This document shows, in pieces, positions 25,201-31,026 of a stretch of DNA of 64,000 bases. The notes under the pieces are model-generated. The model made no database searches, had not been told where the DNA came from, and saw only the letters and a program-made list of their open reading frames with translations. Made by a program: the position numbers and the translations under genes. Each line of letters begins with the position of its first letter. Position 1 is the first letter of the stretch. The stretch covers positions 11,782,001-11,846,000 of the forward strand of contig OX387612.1 in NCBI GenBank assembly GCA_947568835.1. Direction: 5' to 3'. Source of the DNA: Protonemura montana. Its lineage: Eukaryota; Arthropoda; Insecta; Plecoptera; Nemouridae.

Positions 25201-28200
25201 TGAGTAAGAGCCAACTCCAATAGACCCGAGTAAGCTGCCACTTCAATAGACCTGAGTAAGCTCCCACTCCAATAGACCTGAGTAAGCTCCCACTCCAATA
25301 GACCTGAGTAAGCTCCCGATACAATAGTTTTCAGTGTATTCTTTTTTCTATCTTTTGAAGCATATTGGATCCATATTTTCCCAAAAATTAATAAGAGCAG
25401 TAATTGACCTCAATATCGTGTCACTGCCGGTGTTGAGTTGTGTTGGATTTGTACTCACTCATCTTCCACTTTCCCTTAGGACGAGCCGACAGGACGTTCT
25501 TGGGTTGGTTGTAGATCTCCCCAGCTTCGGTGTTGATCATGTAAAGGGTTACGCCTATCAGAACAGAGAGGGAGACTGTTGGCGATCTCAACAAGTTGAT
25601 CTTGTTGATAAGCTGCGTGAAATCTTTATCATCACTTTGTTAAAGATTTCGCCTACCTACGTGTGTTTGTTTGCACTCTGGCGTCCAAACGCCTCCATTG
25701 GCTTAAACCCAATTTGCAGGGCACATATCTGCGGTCTTAACTTAAATTGAGTTTGATTTTCAGCAAAATCGGTTAAACAGTTTTCAAACTATTCAAAATT
25801 TACGAAAATTGTCAGATTTTTGCTTAACGTTGATAATTGTTCTGCCAAAAGCATTTTATATTTTTATACCAATCGTTTCTAATATGAAAAACGCATCAAA
25901 ATAAAGCTATTACAAAGTTGTTAAGACTGTACTTGGTTTCCACCGGTCGTATTATGTAGCACCATGGTAGCACCGCCAAATGACCGCTCTAGGTCGGGGT
26001 TATATAATACCACCGGTCGTATTATGTAGCACCATGGCAGCACCGCCAAATGACCGCTCTAGGTCAGGGTTATATAATATCACCGGTCGTATTATGTAGC
26101 ACCATGGTAGCACCGCCAAATGACCGCTCTAGGTCGGGGTTATATAATACCACCGGTCGTATTATGTAGCACCATGGTAGCACCGCCAAATGACCGCTTT
26201 AGGTCGGGGTTATAAAATACCACCGGTCGTATTATGTAGCACCATGGTAGCACCACCAAATGACCGCTCTAGGTCGGGGTTATATAATACCACCGGTCGT
26301 ATTATGTAGCGCCATGATAGCACCGCCAAATGACCGCTTTAGGTCGGGGTTATAAAATACCACCGGTCGTATTATGTAGCACCATGGTAGCACCGCCAAA
26401 TGACCGCTCTAGGTCGGGGTTATATAATACCACCGGTCGTATTATGTAGCACCATGGTAGCACCGCCAAATGACCGCTCTAGGTCGGGGTTATATAATAC
26501 CACCGGTCGTATTATGTAGCACCATGGTAGCACCGCCAAATGACCGCTCTAGGTTGGGGTATGACCGGTTCACCCACTCACCGTCAGACTTGGTCACCAA
26601 CTGCAAGACGTCGGCCGTCTCGTGGAGCAGCGTCGTGATGTCGACGATGCCGTTCAGGTAGGCGGCGAGGTTTCGCGTCAAAGTGTCGGGCTTGCGACGC
26701 GACGCCTTTACTTTTGACGTCGGTGTTAGCTTTAGCGCCGCCGACGTCATGTCTTGAGGTGCCTGTGGTGACGGCTGGTAATGCTTGGCGGAGCGGATGT
26801 AAGGAGCAAGCACGCGTTTCGTCGTCCTGTGCAGAATTACGACCATTTTATAGTTGGGTTTGTAGGAATTTACAACCATTTTCTGCTGTGCAATATTTAC
26901 ATTTTTTTTTTTTTGGTTTTGCTGATGTTTCCATATAGAAGCTGAACCAAAAAGCGAAATATGAAAGAGAAGCTGGACTAGAAAATGTGCGACCGAACCA
27001 GGATACGAACCCTGGACCTCTTACTTGCCAGTCGTGTGGTCTACTCGTTAAAAGTCGTGTCATGTGAGTATGAACAGGTTAAAACAAAGTAACTGTACTC
27101 ACGAAAAATATCCAACGAAAACTACTTAATGAACTGAAATAGTTACCCAGAGTTGAAGTAACCAATATATATTTTTATAGTGCTATGCTTGTGCTTATTG
27201 CTATGTCAATTGTGTGCAGTCCCATATGATAACCAAGTTTTAAGATCCTTGTGTGCTATGCTTGTGCTTATTGCTTTGTCAATTGTGTGCAGTCCCATAT
27301 GATAACCAAGTTTTAAGATCCTTGTGTGCTATGCTTGTGCTTATTGCTATGTCAATTGTGTCCAGTCCCATATGATAACCAAGTTTTAAGATCCTTGTGT
27401 GCTATGCTTGTGCTTATTGCTATGTCAATTGTGTGCAGTCCCATATGATAACCAAGTTTTAAGATCCTTGTGTGCTATGCTTGTGCTTATTGCTATGTCA
27501 ATTGTATGCAGTCCCATATGATAACCAAGTTTTAAGATCCTTGTGTGCTATGCTTGTGCTTATTGCTATGTCAATTGTGTGCAGTCCCATATGATAACCA
27601 AGTTTTAAGATCCTTGTGTGCTATGCTTGTGCTTATTGCTATGTCAATTGTGTGCAGTCCCATATGATAACCAAGTTTTAAGATCCTTGTGTGCTATGCT
27701 TGTGCTTATTGCTATGTCAATTGTGGGCCGTCCCATATGATAACCAAGTTTTAAGATCCTTGTGTGCTATGCTTGTGCTTATTGCTATGTCAATTGTGTG
27801 CAGTCCCATATGATAACCAAGTTTTAAGATCCTTGTGTGCTATGCTTGTGCTTATTGCTATGTCAATTGTGTGCAGTCCCATATGATTACCAAGTTTTAA
27901 GATCCTTGTGTGCTATGCTTGTGCTTATTGCTATGTCAATTGTGTGCAGTCCCATATGATTACCAAGTTTTAAGATCCTTGTGTGCTATGCTTGTGCTTA
28001 TTGCTATGTCAATTGTGTGCAGTCCCATATGATAACCAAGTTTTAAGATCCTTGTGTGCTATGCTTGTGCTTATTGCTATGTCAATTGTGTGCAGTCCCA
28101 TATGATAACCAAGTTTTAAGATCCTTGTGTGCTATGCTTGTGCTTATTGCTATGTCAATTGTGGGCCGTCCCATATGATAACCAAGTTTTAAGATCCTTG

Positions 28201-29222
28201 TGTGCTATGCTTGTGCTTATTGCTATGTCAATTGTGTGCAGTCCCATATGATAACCAAGTTTTAAGATCCTTGTGTGCTATGCTTGTGCTTATTGCTATG
28301 TCAATTGTGTGCAGTCCCATATGATTACCAAGTTTTAAGATCCTTGTGTGCTATGCTTGTGCTTATTGCTATGTCAATTGTGTGCAGTCCCATATGATAA
28401 CCAAGTTTTAAGATCCTTGTGTGCTATGCTTGTGCTTATTGCTATGTCAATTGTATGCAGTCCCATATGATAACCAAGTTTTAAGATTCTTGTGTGCTAT
28501 GCTTGTGCTTATTGCTATGTCAATTGTGTGCAGTCCCATATGATAACCAAGTTTTAAGATCCTTGTGTGCTATGCTTGTGCTTATTGCTATGTCAATTGT
28601 GTGCAGTCCCATATGATAACCAAGTTTTAAGATCCTTGTGTGCTATGTTTGTGTTTATTATTAAGTACAGTTTGACGGGTTACCTTTCCACCAGCTTAGA
28701 GTCGTAGAGTGCCGTGGCAAGGTGAGGCAAGATCACCTGGGACAAATGCTTGCGTGCTCGTTTGTTATGAGGTGCGTCGGTACTTGGCTCAAGGTCAGGG
28801 TTCATCCCCAGGTCGAGATCGACGCTGCTTTGCTTCAAGCTCGGCGTGGAATCAATCTTTGTTTTACTGTCGTTTAATTCAGATTTAGAATCAACTCGAG
28901 GCGAACTTCTGTTTATTTCTGGCTGATGATCAATCTTGGTTGAGCTTTCAATCATTTCAGGTGAAGCATCAATCTGGGTTGCACTTGCTATTTTTTCAGA
29001 AGTAGCAACAATCTTGGTCAAGCTGTTGCTTGTTTTCGACGTAGAATCATGTATTGGAGCGCTAGCTTTGACTTTGAGCGAAGATTGGACCACGGAGTCA
29101 CTCTTCTTTAGTTGCGTCGTAGAACCTTGGTGAGACTCAACCGTCTTCATGTTTACCTGAAAGTCGACATTCAGGGAGCTTTTTTTCGGATTTTGCGTAG
29201 TAAGTCCTTCCATCGCGCTCAT
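5761..29222 (-). CDS. PDE10A-like: PDE10A-like dual-GAF 3',5'-cyclic nucleotide phosphodiesterase, 16 coding exons
   Basis: Coding exons in transcript order: 28684..29222, 26582..26826, 25459..25554, 24136..24240, 23478..23596, 18252..18425, 16790..16964, 14873..15016, 13643..13776, 13097..13215, 11633..11864, 10356..10511, 8051..8217, 7298..7409, 6666..6835, 5761..5839. They total 2766 nt and 921 residues with no frame break; every intron is GT-AG. Layout: Ser/Thr-rich N-terminus (1-180), GAF-A (about 225-385), GAF-B (about 405-575), class I catalytic domain (about 617-895). The enzyme hydrolyses cAMP and/or cGMP to the 5' monophosphate in the cytosol or at membranes. Similarity is greatest to PDE10A rather than PDE5, 6 or 11, for example in GAF-A around EYLVVEDLPNETRFPEG and in the start of GAF-B around LNDTLLEMTRKYFSDLVSID. 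Exon 1 is assumed to contain the start because it opens with ATG at 29222 followed by an open frame to a good donor. Alternative promoters, common in PDE10 genes, cannot be excluded. Confidence 0.93.
5951..6330. repeat. 70-bp minisatellite, about 5 copies (intron 15 of PDE10-like)
   Basis: The unit starts GAGCGGTCATTTGGCGGTGC and contains CATGGTGCTACATAATACG and TATTATATAACCCCGACC. Units differ by one or two bases. The same family recurs at 15945, 23645, 25938 and 40600, some inverted. Confidence 0.92.
6329..6572. repeat. 113-bp tandem duplication
   Basis: Two copies plus a third partial, each starting GTTGAATCTACCATTGAACC and ending CCATGGCTACCAAAC, directly abutting the 70-bp array. It ends about 95 bp from exon 15. 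Confidence 0.85.
7507..8035. repeat. 44-bp GC-rich minisatellite, about 12 copies (intron 13)
   Basis: The unit contains CCCATGTCTCGTGTCCCAGC and CTTGCCTGGACCCTGCC. It makes up most of the 640-bp intron between exons 13 and 14 and ends about 15 bp from exon 13's donor. It is open in several frames on both strands only because it lacks stop codons. Confidence 0.92.
8867..9264. mobile_element. Palindromic foldback MITE, copy 3
   Basis: The same palindrome as at 2682 and 5188, with a shortened left end (TTAAGTGTAAGTTATAGG). Its right end (CCTAGAACCTACACACTCAACGG) passes without break into the 47-bp array. Confidence 0.8.
9265..10256. repeat. 47-bp minisatellite made of MITE ends, about 21 copies (intron 12)
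   Basis: The unit is TTTAACATTAACGTTCTGTC followed by TCTACCTAGAACCTGCACAC and TCAACGG. It equals the terminal part of the adjoining MITE (CATTGACGTT...CTACCTAGAACC...ACTCAACG). It ends 100 bp before exon 12's donor and is followed by a GGAAGGA purine run (10305-10347). Confidence 0.92.
10640..11578 (-). repeat. 5S-headed SINE (minus) with head expanded into a 91-bp array, about 7 units
   Basis: The SINE body and tail (10640..10940: GTTTAACGACG, CCTTCCGAAGGACGGTACAA, GATAAGCAAGGCGAGTGAAG) are followed by tandem heads. On the minus strand each head reads AGTTAAGCAAC...TATTGGATGGGTGACC, the A box and C box of 5S rRNA genes. It lies in the intron between exons 11 and 12 and ends about 55 bp from exon 11. 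Confidence 0.88.
11866..11953. repeat. 8-bp microsatellite (CAGTTACA)n
   Basis: About eleven perfect copies directly adjoin exon 11. On the minus strand the repeat TGTGTAAC runs into the acceptor ...GTGTAACAG|GTTCGCC. Confidence 0.9.
12128..13035 (-). repeat. 68-bp minisatellite, about 13 copies (intron 10)
   Basis: The plus-strand unit contains CAGCACCAAGGACCGGCCAC, CGCTTAGCCTTGTCACTTTG and ACACACTGTGTTGGCTGC. It enters through AATGCCGGCAAGCAGCCTGC, which matches the SINE body, so the unit is SINE-derived. It ends about 60 bp from exon 10. Confidence 0.92.
13355..13577 (+). repeat. 41-bp minisatellite, about 5 copies (intron 9)
   Basis: The unit is AACCTGGATAGAGCATAGGA followed by TCCAGCCAGCTGATCTCAAAT. 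It lies between exons 10 and 9. An inverted array of the same unit lies at 15335..15795. Confidence 0.9.
13643..18425 (-). CDS. PDE10-like exons 6-9: GAF-B domain with NKFD motif
   Basis: Exons 18252..18425, 16790..16964, 14873..15016 and 13643..13776 (residues 369-577). The linker helix (HQNQQRLALQLSQELNDTLL) is followed by a complete second GAF domain with MIGAERGAFFIV, GEPVNVHNAYDDPRFNPEVD and TTRSVLCSP. The cyclic-nucleotide-binding NKFD signature is present: Asn539-Lys540, Phe546 and Asp550-Glu551 (NKIDGPHFTLTDE). Known biology: GAF-B of PDE10A binds cAMP. Ligand choice here is inferred. Exon 9 ends at GCC|GTGAGT in phase 0. Confidence 0.92.
13800..13905 (-). mobile_element. SINE tail fragment
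   Basis: GTGTTTAACGACGCACTGTT and GGCGTCGGTGAATGAGTGGA match the 3' part of the 5S-headed SINE at 10640 and 60035. It starts about 25 bp from exon 9's acceptor. Confidence 0.75.
14235..14765 (+). repeat. G-rich degenerate array (ATAGGGG)n / (GCATAGG)n, intron 8
   Basis: Imperfect 7-8-bp units ATAGGGGATAGGGGATAGGG alternate with GGGCATAAGGCAT blocks, in a higher-order pattern of about 200 bp. Runs of GGGG spaced by three bases can form G-quadruplexes on the plus strand, the template strand for PDE10-like transcription. Confidence 0.9.
15335..15797 (-). repeat. 41-bp minisatellite, inverted relative to 13355, about 11 copies (intron 7)
   Basis: The unit is GCTGGCTGGATCCTATGCTC followed by TATCCAGGTTATTTGAGATCA, the reverse complement of the array at 13355. 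A stray half unit lies at 15055..15080. Confidence 0.9.
15823..16780 (-). repeat. 70-bp minisatellite with its unique flank, about 12 copies (intron 7)
   Basis: The unique flank (15823..15950, TGATGATCAACTGAAACCCA) also borders the array at 23645 in inverse order (24000..24115), so array and flank belong to one mobile unit. The array runs to about 10 bp from exon 7's donor. Confidence 0.9.
17440..17578. repeat. AT microsatellite (TTA)n / (TTTA)n
   Basis: TTATTATTATTATTATTATT grades into TTTATTTATCTATTTATT. It precedes the PHD-like relic. Confidence 0.9.
17581..17748 (+). pseudogene. Decayed PHD-type zinc finger (probable transposon relic)
   Basis: Frame 17581..17748 reads CGECNKTF...NWFSCVKC, then an in-frame stop (17668..17670), then VWYHLTCQGL...VFCLQC. 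The Cys/His spacing and the Trp before the last pair match a PHD finger of the kind found in many transposon proteins and chromatin proteins. The stop codon and the lack of flanking coding sequence mark it as dead. Confidence 0.6.
18635..18795. repeat. Dispersed repeat, copy A
   Basis: GCTCTGGCGTCTAAACGCCT and TTGATTTTCAGCTAAATCG are shared with 25655..25830 (GCACTCTGGCGTCCAAACGC, TTGATTTTCAGCAAAATCGG) in the same orientation. Two old copies of an unidentified element. Confidence 0.6.
18800..19620. other. AT-rich intron sequence before U4
   Basis: I see no coding exon or repeat. This stretch would contain the U4 promoter in its last 100 bp, but I cannot point to a PSE. Confidence 0.5.
19625..19765 (+). 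ncRNA. RNU4: U4 spliceosomal snRNA
   Basis: This is recognised directly. The 5' end AACTTTGCGCAGTGGC is the U6-pairing stem II strand. It is followed by the 5' stem-loop with its kink-turn (CCAATGAGGTTTATCCGAGG), the ATTGCTAGTTGAAAAC stem I region, the central hairpin (GGCGACT pairing with AGTCGCC), the Sm site AATTTTTGG and a 3' hairpin (CCCC-TAA-GGGG). The length of about 141 nt matches the family. Relative to the common animal sequence, a G-C pair in the 5' stem-loop has become A-U (AACC with GGTG), a compensatory change that argues for a functional RNA. It lies on the plus strand, antisense within the PDE10-like intron between exons 5 and 6, and would use its own snRNA promoter. I could not identify the PSE or 3' box. 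Confidence 0.92.
20500..20590. repeat. 52-bp tandem duplication
   Basis: GGCTCCTCCACACTTGGCCC and CTGAATGCAGCCCGCATGAC occur twice in tandem with a third start at 20587. It is short and unexpanded. Confidence 0.7.
20740..20880 (-). mobile_element. tRNA-derived SINE fragment
   Basis: Shares ACCGAGCTAC, CCACGTG and the downstream CGATATTATTCTC / AAGTAACCAA blocks with the copy at 21715..21870. Confidence 0.55.
21060..21440. mobile_element. Long-TIR non-autonomous element, copy 1
   Basis: The left end (AAGAAAAACTATTTGAACTG ... GGGCTACTAAATTTCCC) and the right end (GGAAATTTAGTTGCCCTTTA ... CAAATAGTTTTTCT) are inverted copies. Homologous to 48490..49165 and partly to 22990..23430. Confidence 0.65.
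21590..21655 (-). other. tRNA-like sequence (Leu/Ser-like D arm)
   Basis: The minus strand reads CGTGGTCGAGCGGTTTAGG (A box) and GCGTTCGATTCTCGGC (B box). The anticodon arm is not convincing, so this is more likely a SINE head or tRNA pseudogene than a working tRNA. Confidence 0.4.
21715..21870 (-). mobile_element. tRNA-derived SINE
   Basis: The minus strand has a tRNA-like head (GGAGGTAGCTCGGTGAAAGG, GCGTTCGATTCCCGGCG) next to a tail shared with 20740..20880. The T stem is mismatched, so it is not a functional tRNA. Confidence 0.55.
22145..22800 (+). repeat. Direct repeat of about 235 bp (22150..22375 and 22560..22795)
   Basis: Both copies carry GAGTGCATTCAACTCCCCTT, CCCATA.TGTGGTCTAAGGGG and ACATCATACTTTAGCCGCTA. 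They are diverged dispersed elements of unknown type. Confidence 0.75.
22990..23430. mobile_element. Long-TIR element, decayed copy
   Basis: The right end (TTACGAAACGTTGGGAAATT, ACTTAGCATTCAAAACACAG) matches 49090..49165. The left end is recognisable only at TTTTTAGACTCAAGTC. Confidence 0.5.
23478..26826 (-). CDS. PDE10-like exons 2-5: GAF-A domain
   Basis: Exons 26582..26826, 25459..25554, 24136..24240 and 23478..23596 (residues 180-368). GAF-A begins near residue 225 (DTLTRNLAAYLNGIVDITTL) and runs through the SDGVTLYMIN strand, the VVEDLPNETRF segment and SIRAVLCVPVV. No NKFD cyclic-nucleotide signature is visible here, as in GAF-A of known PDE10A proteins. Exon 3 ends at A|GTGAGT after Met and exon 4 starts CC, rebuilding a Thr codon. 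The surrounding introns hold 70-, 47- and 26-bp arrays, some within 20-60 bp of splice sites. Confidence 0.9.
23643..24115 (+). repeat. 70-bp minisatellite with unique flank, about 5 copies (intron 4)
   Basis: Inverse orientation to 15823..16780, including the same flank (24000..24115). It starts about 47 bp from exon 5 and ends about 20 bp from exon 4. Confidence 0.9.
24291..25083 (-). repeat. 47-bp MITE-end array, inverted, about 17 copies (intron 3)
   Basis: The unit is TTGAGTGTGCAGGTTCTAGG followed by TAGAGACAGAACGTTAATGT, the reverse complement of 9265..10256. It starts about 50 bp from exon 4. No intact MITE is attached here. Confidence 0.92.
25085..25325. repeat. 26-bp minisatellite, about 9 copies (intron 3)
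   Basis: The unit is GACCTGAGTAAGCTCCCACT followed by CCAATA, joined directly to the end of the 47-bp array. It ends about 135 bp before exon 3. Confidence 0.92.
25655..25830. repeat. Dispersed repeat, copy B
   Basis: Second copy of the element at 18635..18795. Confidence 0.6.
25938..26560 (-). repeat. 70-bp minisatellite, about 9 copies (intron 2)
   Basis: The unit contains CCACCGGTCGTATTATGTAG and CACCATGGTAGCACCGCCAA. It ends about 20 bp from exon 2's donor. Confidence 0.92.
26990..27060 (-). other. tRNA-like sequence
   Basis: The minus strand carries AACGAGTAGACCACACGAC and GGGTTCGTATCCTGG, an anticodon-to-T-arm-like stretch. It is probably a tRNA-derived repeat fragment. Confidence 0.35.
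27179..28655. repeat. 73-bp minisatellite, about 20 copies (intron 1 of PDE10-like)
   Basis: The unit contains GTGCTATGCTTGTGCTTATT, GCTATGTCAATTGTGTGCAG and TCCCATATGATAACCAAG. It is highly uniform, with a few shared variants (GGGCCG, GATTACC) recurring at a distance, a sign of multi-unit duplication. It ends about 30 bp from exon 1. Confidence 0.93.
28684..29222 (-). CDS. PDE10-like exon 1: Ser/Thr-rich N-terminal extension
   Basis: This is the longest exon (539 nt, residues 1-179 plus two bases). It has no recognisable domain: it is rich in Ser, Thr, Lys and Asp with loosely repeated motifs (SSTKID, SKTKIDS, SSPRVDSKSEL), so it is probably disordered and phosphorylatable. Its last residues (HLSQVILPHLATALYDSKLV) are more ordered and lead toward GAF-A. 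A second in-frame ATG lies at codon 4. The 73-bp minisatellite of intron 1 ends about 30 bp from this exon's donor. Confidence 0.82.
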
Positions 29223-29407
29223 TTTTATAACTTGGATAAGATGTTCTCAGATTTGTGATACTCGGTAATTTAGTTATTTGTTTAATAGAAACCAAGGAAT
29301 TGTTAATAAAATCGTAGAATCCACAAAGATTAGAGAGATATATAAATAAGGATGTAAGCTTTAAAAAAAATTAAATAAAAAAATTGTTTTTGAATGAACA
29401 AGTGGAC

Positions 29408-29420
29408 GTTGCCAAGCAAC
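29408..29420. promoter_or_regulatory. RFX X-box upstream of the PDE10-like gene
   Basis: GTTGCCAAGCAAC fits the RFX X-box consensus GTNRCC-N(0-3)-RGYAAC exactly (one-base spacer). It lies 186 bp upstream of the PDE10-like ATG in single-copy sequence. X-boxes at this distance are typical of RFX-regulated ciliary genes in animals. Function is inferred. Caution: a related string (GTACGTTGCCAAG) occurs at about 63870..63882 without the second half-site, so this could be a repeat relic. Confidence 0.45.
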
Positions 29421-29489
29421 GGATTTACAGTAATGATTAACTCATCAATTGTTGATTGTTAATCATCATCTTCATCATCATTCACTCAT

Positions 29490-30795
29490 TCTCCGACGCA
29501 ATTAGACCAGTGAGTAGGATAGTCACCCATCCAATACCTGACCCAGCGCAGTGTTGCTTAACTTTCATCCCTCCAACCTCTCTCCCGAACAGAACTGGTC
29601 ATGTGTATGATGGTCACCCATCCAATACCTGACCCAGCGCAGTGTTGCTTAACTTTCATCCCTCCAACCTCTCTCCCGAACAGAACTGGTCATGTGTATG
29701 ATGGTCACCCATCCAATACCTGACCCAGAGCAGTGTTGCTTAACTTTCATCCCTCCAACCTATCTCCCGAACAGAACTGGTCATGTGTATAATGGTCACC
29801 CATCCAATACCTGACCCAGCGCAGTGTTGCTTAACTTTCATCCCTCCAATCTCTCTCCCGAACAGAACTGGTCATGTTTATGATAGTCACCCATCCAATA
29901 CCTGACCCAGCGCAGTGTTGCTTAACTTTTATCCCTCAAACCTCTCTCCCGAACAGAACTGGTCATGTTTGTGATAGTCACCCATCCAATACCTGACCCA
30001 GCGCAGTGTTGCTTAACTTTTATCCCTCAAACCTCTCTCCCGAACAGAACTGGTCATGTGTATGATAGTCACCCATCCAATACCTGACCCAGCGCAGTGT
30101 TGCTTAACTTTCATCCCTCCAACCTCTCTCCAGAACAGAACTGGTCATGTGTATGATAGTCACCCATCCAATACCTGACCCAGCGCAGTGTTGCTTAACT
30201 TTCATCCGTCCAACCTCTCTCCCGAACAGAACTGGTCATGTGTATGATGGTCACCCATCCAATACCTGACTCAGCGCAGTGTTGCTTAACTTTCATCCCT
30301 CCAACCTCTCTCCCGAACAGAACTGGGCATGTGTATGATGGTCACCCATCCAATACCTGACCCAGCGCAGTGGTGCTTAACTTTCATCCCTCCAACCTCT
30401 CTCCCAAACAGAACTGGTCATGTGTATGATGGTCAACCATCCAATACCTGACCCAGCGCAGTGTTGCTTAACTTTCATAGCTCCAACCTCTCTCTCGAAC
30501 AGAACTGGTCATGTGTATGATGGTCACACATCCAATACCCGACTTAGCGCAGTGTTGCTTAACTTTCATCCCTCCAACTTCTCTCCCGAACAGAACTGGT
30601 CATGTGTATGATGGTCACCCATCCAATACCTGACCCAGCGCAGTGTTGCTTAACTTTCATCCCTCCAACCTCTCTCCCGAACAGAACTGGTCATGTGTAT
30701 GATGGTCACCCATCCAATACCTGACCCAGCGCAGTGTTGCTTAACTTTCATCCCTCCAACCTCTCTCTCGAACAGAACTGGTCACGTGTATGACC
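29490..30795 (-). repeat. 91-bp 5S-SINE head array, about 14 units
   Basis: Between the PDE10-like promoter region and the SLC22-like 3' end. Units carry TTCATCCCTCCAACCTCTCT, CATGTGTATGATGGTCACCC and ATCCAATACCTGACCCAGCG. Preceded by a SINE tail scrap (29490..29514). Confidence 0.92.
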
Positions 30796-30974
30796 AGTGT
30801 CACATGTCACAACTGTTATTTACTCTCGATGAAGTGACAGTCGTAAGAGACGAAGCATTGGGAAAATTAGTTGTGTCAACTTCCCGTAAATTATTTGCAG
30901 TTATGACTTCAGATCAATCATAATAACTTTGTTAACACAAATAAATGCACACCAGTTTGTTTATAGAAAAAGAC

Positions 30975-30980
30975 TTTATT
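30975..30980 (-). terminator. Poly(A) signal of the SLC22-like gene
   Basis: AATAAA on the minus strand (context AAGAAATAAAGTC), 47 nt after the TGA stop at 31027..31029. It implies a very short 3'UTR, with cleavage expected near 30955-30965. Position and context make this convincing. Confidence 0.75.
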
Positions 30981-31026
30981 TCTTGAAAACAGTATTGATA
31001 AAAAAATAAATAATGAGAGCACATGT

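Noticed and set aside
27179-28655. CRISPR array
   Set aside because: Direct repeats are contiguous with no unique spacers, and the context is a eukaryotic intron.
29515-30795. Functional 5S rRNA gene cluster
   Set aside because: Units hold only the internal promoter region of 5S, with SINE-specific sequence on both sides, and lack the 5S ends. They are SINE-derived.
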